From contig NZ_CP091851.1 of the NCBI RefSeq assembly GCF_022059845.1, positions 1,798,001 to 1,862,000 on the forward strand: 64,000 nucleotides of DNA. Reading direction: 5' to 3'. A program made the position numbers and the translations under genes. Positions 60,238 to 64,000 of the stretch are shown here, in pieces. Under the pieces are notes generated by a model. That model was not told where the DNA came from and did not search any database. It worked only from the letters and a program-made list of their open reading frames with translations. Numbering within the stretch: position 1 is the stretch's first letter; every line of letters begins with the position of its first letter. This DNA comes from Terrirubrum flagellatum (GTDB taxonomy: Bacteria; Pseudomonadota; Alphaproteobacteria; Rhizobiales; Beijerinckiaceae).

Positions 60238-60254
60238 TTCAATCGAATATTGAA
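60238..60254 (-). promoter_or_regulatory. LysR-type box upstream of hiuH
   Basis: TTCAAT (60238-60243), five bases CGAAT, ATTGAA (60249-60254): a perfect 6-bp dyad with LysR-type T-N11-A geometry, 79 bases upstream of the hiuH ATG. A second, near-identical box lies between the LysR gene and puuD. Confidence 0.6.
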
Positions 60255-60309
60255 GATGCGACCATTCTCAATGAAGTCTAAATTCTTGTATTTCGACCGG
60301 GTCTCGCAG

Positions 60310-61239
60310 TCACTCCAATCGCGCGCCAATCCGGTCGAGTTCCGCCCGCACATGGGCCCTGCCGCGCTCGACCAGCAGATCGGTGAACAGCTTGATGCGC
60401 GGCGGCGCGAGGCTGCGCGTGGGATAGAGGACGCCCAGCGTCACCGGCTCCGGCGGAAAATCATGCAGCACCGAAACGAGGCGCCCGCTCTGGAGATGCT
60501 CGGCCACCTCGAAAGTTGGCTTCAGCACGACGCCAAGTCCGGCCAAGGCCCATCCCGTCAGGATGTCGCCATCGTCGGCGTCGATATCGCCGGCGACCGG
60601 CAGCGTGATTTCCGCTCCGCCTGACGACAGCGTCCAGCGATATTGCTGCGAGCCTGGAAATCGCAGGAGCAGGCAGCGATGGTTGAAGAGGTCATGCGGG
60701 GTTGCGAGCGCCGGCGTATTCGCGAGATAGGCGGGCGACGCGCAGAGCACGCGATCGATGCGCGCGACCTTGCGCAGCACGAAAGAACTGTCGGCGAAGT
60801 TCGCCATGCGCAGCGCGATGTCGACGCCCTCATCGATCAAATCAAGGAGATAGTCGGACAGCCTCAGGCGCACGCTGACATTGGGATGCGCCTTCACGAA
60901 ATCGGCTACGACGGGAGCGAGGAGCCTGCGTCCCAATCCGAGCGGCGCGGTGACCTTGAGGACGCCTGCGGCGGTCGCGCTCTCCTCCTGGGCCGCCGCC
61001 GCGGCGCGCTCCACGGAAGCGAGGATTTCAAGACAGCGCTCATGAAACTGCTGGCCGGCGGAGGTGAGGTGGATCTTCCGCGTGGTCCGGTTAAACAGCC
61101 GGCATTTGAGTTGCTTCTCAAGCGCGATGATGCGGCCGCTGACCACCGCCGGCGACATGCGCAGCTCCCGGCCAGCGGCGGAGAAGCCGCCCTTCTCGAC
61201 CGCCTTCACGAAGATGCGCGTGTCCTCGAGGAACCCCAT
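60310..61239 (-). CDS. LysR-family transcriptional regulator of urate catabolism
   Basis: A 309-residue regulator. The N-terminal helix-turn-helix (FVKAVEKGGFSAAGRELRMSPAVVSGRIIALEKQL, about 10-45) is followed by a LysR substrate-binding domain (LKVTAPLGLGRRLLAPVVADF onward). It lies between hiuH and the divergent puuD gene, with matching 17-bp boxes in both intergenic regions, so it probably controls both arms and itself. The effector is likely a purine-pathway intermediate, not determined here. It is CrgA-like in general form. Confidence 0.9.
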   Translation of the reverse strand: MGFLEDTRIFVKAVEKGGFSAAGRELRMSPAVVSGRIIALEKQLKCRLFNRTTRKIHLTSAGQQFHERCLEILASVERAAAAAQEESATAAGVLKVTAPLGLGRRLLAPVVADFVKAHPNVSVRLRLSDYLLDLIDEGVDIALRMANFADSSFVLRKVARIDRVLCASPAYLANTPALATPHDLFNHRCLLLRFPGSQQYRWTLSSGGAEITLPVAGDIDADDGDILTGWALAGLGVVLKPTFEVAEHLQSGRLVSVLHDFPPEPVTLGVLYPTRSLAPPRIKLFTDLLVERGRAHVRAELDRIGARLE

Positions 61240-61250
61240 CGGCGCTCATT

Positions 61251-61267
61251 TTCAAACTGAGATTGAT
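61251..61267. promoter_or_regulatory. LysR-type box in the LysR-puuD divergent region
   Basis: TTCAAA (61251-61256), five bases CTGAG, ATTGAT (61262-61267). It matches the hiuH box at 10 of the 12 arm positions with identical spacing. It is 11 bases from the LysR start and 75 from puuD, suited to autoregulation and activation. A GATAAT (61265-61270) overlaps its right arm and could be a -10. Confidence 0.55.
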
Positions 61268-61342
61268 AATACTAGCGGCTTTCAATGCGTCAACGGCAAG
61301 CCAAAACTGGTCTAAGACAGGCGACGGGCGAGCGAGGAATCG

Positions 61343-62566
61343 ATGATCGATCCGATCTTCCATGAATGGGGCGGGCTGCTGCTGCGCTGGGCGCATGTCG
61401 TCACGGCCATCGCCTGGATCGGGTCATCCTTCTATTTCATGCATTTGGACGCCTCTCTGAGGCCGATAGCCGAAATCCCGACAGGGAAGGGCGGGGCCGC
61501 CTGGGAGGTCCATGGGGGCGGCTTCTACGAGGTGAAGAAGTACCTCGAAGCGCCGGCGCATCTGCCTGATCATCTCATCTGGCACAAATGGCAGGCCTAC
61601 TCGACCTGGCTCACGGGCTTCTTCCTGCTGGTCTGGGTCTATTACGCGCAGTCGCAGCTCTATCTCATCGATCCTGATGTGCGCGATCTCTCGCCATTGG
61701 CTGCCGCTGCGATCGGGCTTGCCGGGCTGGCGCTCGGATGGATCGTTTATGACGGCCTGTGCCGATCACCGCTGGCGAAGAACGAGGTCGCGCTCGCGGC
61801 GGTCGGCTTCGCCTTCATCGTTGGCATGGCCTGGTTCTTCCAGCAGGTGTTCTCAGGCCGCGGCGCGCTGCTGCACACCGGCGCGCTGATGGCGACGATG
61901 ATGGCGGGGAACGTGTTCTTCAACATCATCCCCGGGCAGCGGAAGACGATCGGCGAACTGCTCGCCGGTCGGACGCCTGATCCCAAGTGGGGCAAAGACG
62001 CGAAGACGCGCTCGACCCACAACAACTATCTCACTTTGCCGGTGCTCTTTCTGATGCTGTCCGGCCATTATCCCCTGACTTTCTCGACCCCCTACGCCTG
62101 GGCGATCGTCGGGCTGATCCTCGTCGCGGGCGCAGTGGTGAGACACTTCTACAATGTTCGCCACGCCGGGAAGGGCGATCCCTGGTGGACATGGGGTGTG
62201 GCGGCGGCCTGCGTCTGGGCGGCGATCTGGATCAGCATGGGCTCGGCGCCAATCGGGCGCGAGCGCCTGGGACTTGCGCCGCTCCCGGAGACGAAAGTGA
62301 TTGCGGGCGCGCCTCGCGCGCCCGAGCAGGTCGCGAACATCCTGCTCGGCCGCTGCAGCATGTGCCACGCGCAGGAGCCTGTTTATCTCGGTATTCACAT
62401 CGCGCCGAAAGGCATTCGGCTCGATACGCCGGAGATGATGGCGCGCAATCGTGAGGCCGTCCTGACGCAAGCCGTGCTGACACGAGCGATGCCGCCGAAC
62501 AACGTCACCAACATGACGCGCGAAGAACGCCGGATCGTTGCGGAATGGATCGCGCATTCAAAATGA
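61343..62566 (+). CDS. puuD: Membrane urate oxidase PuuD with C-terminal cytochrome c domain
   Basis: PuuD oxidises urate to 5-hydroxyisourate at the membrane, passing electrons to its own heme c rather than O2 directly. The 407 residues have an N-terminal WGGLLLRWAHVVTAIAWIGSSFYFM segment, about eight TMs and a C-terminal cytochrome c domain with CSMCH (CxxCH) near residue 333 and an axial Met candidate (RAMPPNN). This is the known PuuD architecture and replaces soluble uricase. It is divergent from the LysR gene and followed by the amidohydrolase gene 22 bases later. Confidence 0.93.
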   Translation: MIDPIFHEWGGLLLRWAHVVTAIAWIGSSFYFMHLDASLRPIAEIPTGKGGAAWEVHGGGFYEVKKYLEAPAHLPDHLIWHKWQAYSTWLTGFFLLVWVYYAQSQLYLIDPDVRDLSPLAAAAIGLAGLALGWIVYDGLCRSPLAKNEVALAAVGFAFIVGMAWFFQQVFSGRGALLHTGALMATMMAGNVFFNIIPGQRKTIGELLAGRTPDPKWGKDAKTRSTHNNYLTLPVLFLMLSGHYPLTFSTPYAWAIVGLILVAGAVVRHFYNVRHAGKGDPWWTWGVAAACVWAAIWISMGSAPIGRERLGLAPLPETKVIAGAPRAPEQVANILLGRCSMCHAQEPVYLGIHIAPKGIRLDTPEMMARNREAVLTQAVLTRAMPPNNVTNMTREERRIVAEWIAHSK

Positions 62567-62588
62567 GCGCGATCACGTAGAGGACATG

Positions 62589-63821
62589 ATGTCGAACCTC
62601 GAATGGGGCCGCGCGATTTCGCAGCGGCTTGAAGAACTCGCCGGGATCACTGATGTCCCCGGACAGATCACGCGGCTCTATCTCAGCCCGGCCCATGGGC
62701 GCGCCGCCGAACTCGTCGCGTCATGGATGCGCGACGCCGGTCTCGCCGTCGAATTTACACCGCTTGGCGACGTTGTTGGTCGCCTTCAAGGCGCGGAGCC
62801 TAACGCGAAACGCCTGCTGCTGGCCTCCCATATCGACAGCGTGCGCAACGCCGGCAAGTTCGACGGGACGCTCGGCGTCATTGCTGCGATTGAACTCGCC
62901 CGGCGGTTTCACGTTGAAGGCAAGCGCCTGCCATTCACGCTTGAAGTGATCGCTTTCGGAGACGAGGAGGGCGTCCGCTTTCCAACCTCGCTCAGCGGTT
63001 CGCGTGCGGTCGCGGGCAAGCACAATCCTGATATCCTCAATGAGAAGGATCAACGCGGAGTCACGCGTCGCGACGCGCTGAAAACGTTCGGCGCGCCCGA
63101 AACGCCTGTCGAACGGATGAGGCGCAATCCCGGGGATACGCTCGGCTATGTCGAGGTCCATATCGAGCAAGGGCCGGTGCTCGAAGCGCGCAATCTGCCG
63201 CTTGGCGTGGTTACTGCAATCAATGGCTGCTCGCGCGGCTCCGTCGTGGTGAAGGGCTGGGCCGGCCATGCCGGCACTGTGCCGATGGCGCTGCGCAAGG
63301 ATGCGCTCGCGGCTGCGGCGGAAATGGTTCTTGCGGTCGAGCGCATCGCGCGCGCCGACCCCGACATCGTCGCGACCGTCGGTCAGCTCGGCGTGCCTGG
63401 CGGAGCGATCAATACGGTGCCGGGCCGCGTCGAGTTCACGCTCGACATCAGGTCGTCTGAAGACTCCAAGCGTCACAAGGCGGTCGCCGATATCGGCGCG
63501 GCCTGCCTCGCGATCGCAGAGAAACGCGGCGTCAGCGCCGAGGTCGAGATGCCTTATGACGTGCCGGCTGCGATCTGCGACGCGGCGCTGTCAGACGCCC
63601 TCGCGCAATCGATCGCGCGCTGCGGCTTCGAGCCATTGCGGCTGGCGAGCGGCGCCGGCCATGACGCCATGTCGTTCCGCGACGCGTTACCCTTCACGAT
63701 GCTCTTCGTTCGATGCAAGGGCGGCGTAAGTCACAATCCGGCGGAGTATGCGTCCATTGAGGATATTGACGCCGCGGCGCGCACGCTCGCCGATTTCGTC
63801 GATCATCTCGTCGGTCGCTGA
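62589..63821 (+). CDS. allC: Allantoate amidohydrolase-like enzyme (M20 family, AllC/HyuC type)
   Basis: A dinuclear metal amidohydrolase of about 410 residues. Visible motifs are LLASHIDSVRNAGKFDGTLGV (metal His/Asp), GDEEGVRFP (metal Glu pair), HIEQGPVLE (metal His), RGSVVVKGWAGHAGT (dimerisation domain) and SGAGHDAMSF (C-terminal metal His). N-carbamoyl amino-acid hydrolases share these motifs, but placement in a urate cluster favours allantoate. Two adjacent ATGs (62586 and 62589) follow GAGG; the second has better spacing. It starts 22 bases after puuD. Confidence 0.9.
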   Translation: MSNLEWGRAISQRLEELAGITDVPGQITRLYLSPAHGRAAELVASWMRDAGLAVEFTPLGDVVGRLQGAEPNAKRLLLASHIDSVRNAGKFDGTLGVIAAIELARRFHVEGKRLPFTLEVIAFGDEEGVRFPTSLSGSRAVAGKHNPDILNEKDQRGVTRRDALKTFGAPETPVERMRRNPGDTLGYVEVHIEQGPVLEARNLPLGVVTAINGCSRGSVVVKGWAGHAGTVPMALRKDALAAAAEMVLAVERIARADPDIVATVGQLGVPGGAINTVPGRVEFTLDIRSSEDSKRHKAVADIGAACLAIAEKRGVSAEVEMPYDVPAAICDAALSDALAQSIARCGFEPLRLASGAGHDAMSFRDALPFTMLFVRCKGGVSHNPAEYASIEDIDAAARTLADFVDHLVGR

Positions 63822-63836
63822 CTCCTGGAGATTCCG

Positions 63837-64000
63837 ATGACCGATGATCTCAGCGTTCTGATCGACCGGCGTTTCGAGGACGAGGTGAATTTCCTCGCCG
63901 AACTCGTGCGCACGCCATCAGACAATCCGCCGGGCGATTGCATTCGTCACGCCAACCGCGCTGCGAGCTTGCTGGAGAAGCTGGGCTTCACAGTCGAACG
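63837..64000 (+). CDS. M20 family peptidase/deacylase, N-terminal part (truncated by window edge)
   Basis: An ATG 15 bases after the allC stop, preceded by CTGGAG, opens a frame of 54 complete codons to the window end. It reads MTDDLSVLIDRRFEDEVNFL, then AELVRTPSDNPPGDC and AASLLEKLGFTVE. The VRTPSxNPPGD pattern followed by the helix and GFTVE is the usual start of ArgE/DapE/Cpg-type M20 metallopeptidases. Probably part of the purine operon, perhaps acting on a ureido or N-acyl intermediate. Confidence 0.75.
   Translation, partial: MTDDLSVLIDRRFEDEVNFLAELVRTPSDNPPGDCIRHANRAASLLEKLGFTVE

Overview
The window is GC-rich, densely coded DNA from an alphaproteobacterium, most likely of the order Hyphomicrobiales (Rhizobiales). 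Three things point there: the sulfur operon carrying DUF2849 and DUF934 genes around cysI and cysH; the housekeeping run rlpA, D,D-carboxypeptidase, tmk, holB, metG, tatD and MBL hydrolase; and intergenic palindromes of a type common in that order. I see no rRNA, CRISPR array, transposase, integrase or prophage. One tRNA (Ser, anticodon TGA) is present. The window begins and ends inside genes.

Layout. 1-3.3 kb: a truncated gene end, small hypotheticals, an LtrA-type membrane protein and an isolated NlpC/P60-like protein of lower GC. 3.8-9.8 kb: the urea ABC transporter urtABCDE, preceded by a near-perfect sigma-54 promoter and interrupted twice by palindromic repeat elements. 9.9-11.1 kb: two tandem paralogous secreted proteins. 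11.5-18.9 kb: assimilatory sulfate reduction (DUF2849, cysI, DUF934, cysH, cysD, cysN, a 50-residue membrane peptide, cysG) with almost every junction overlapping, followed at 19.2-23.0 kb by the sulfate importer sbp-cysTWA. 23.0-23.6 kb: a collagen-like lipoprotein. 23.7-31.9 kb (minus): a peptide ABC transporter with two tandem binding proteins and an M55 D-aminopeptidase.

32.3-36.5 kb (plus): a PhoA-family alkaline phosphatase behind a Pho box, then a Tat-exported protein, an ABC ATPase and an FtsX-like permease with a His/Asp-rich loop. 36.5-46.6 kb (minus): a twelve-gene unit that couples a polyol or sugar ABC importer to a dihydroxyacetone-type kinase (DhaK, DhaL, DhaM) with its own PTS Enzyme I and HPr and a small putative helix-turn-helix protein. 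One promoter with an overlapping 9-bp inverted-repeat operator lies in front of it. 47-50 kb: a small hypothetical, an exported MsrA, tRNA-Ser, and a GlxA-type regulator divergent from a small barrel protein. 50.5-58.4 kb: cell-envelope and housekeeping genes. 58.4-64 kb: urate catabolism (PuuD, HiuH, an allantoinase/OHCU-decarboxylase fusion, an allantoate amidohydrolase-like enzyme, a partial M20 peptidase) with a LysR regulator and two matching 17-bp LysR-type boxes.

Taken together the window is scavenging biology: nitrogen (urea, purines, peptides), sulfur (sulfate), phosphate (phosphatase) and carbon (polyol/triose), each unit behind recognisable control sites. The less ordinary items are the DHA-kinase/PTS/ABC unit, the CysN-DUF2061 fusion with its 50-residue neighbour, the collagen-like lipoprotein, and GC-rich hairpins directly behind all three peptide/sugar binding-protein genes.
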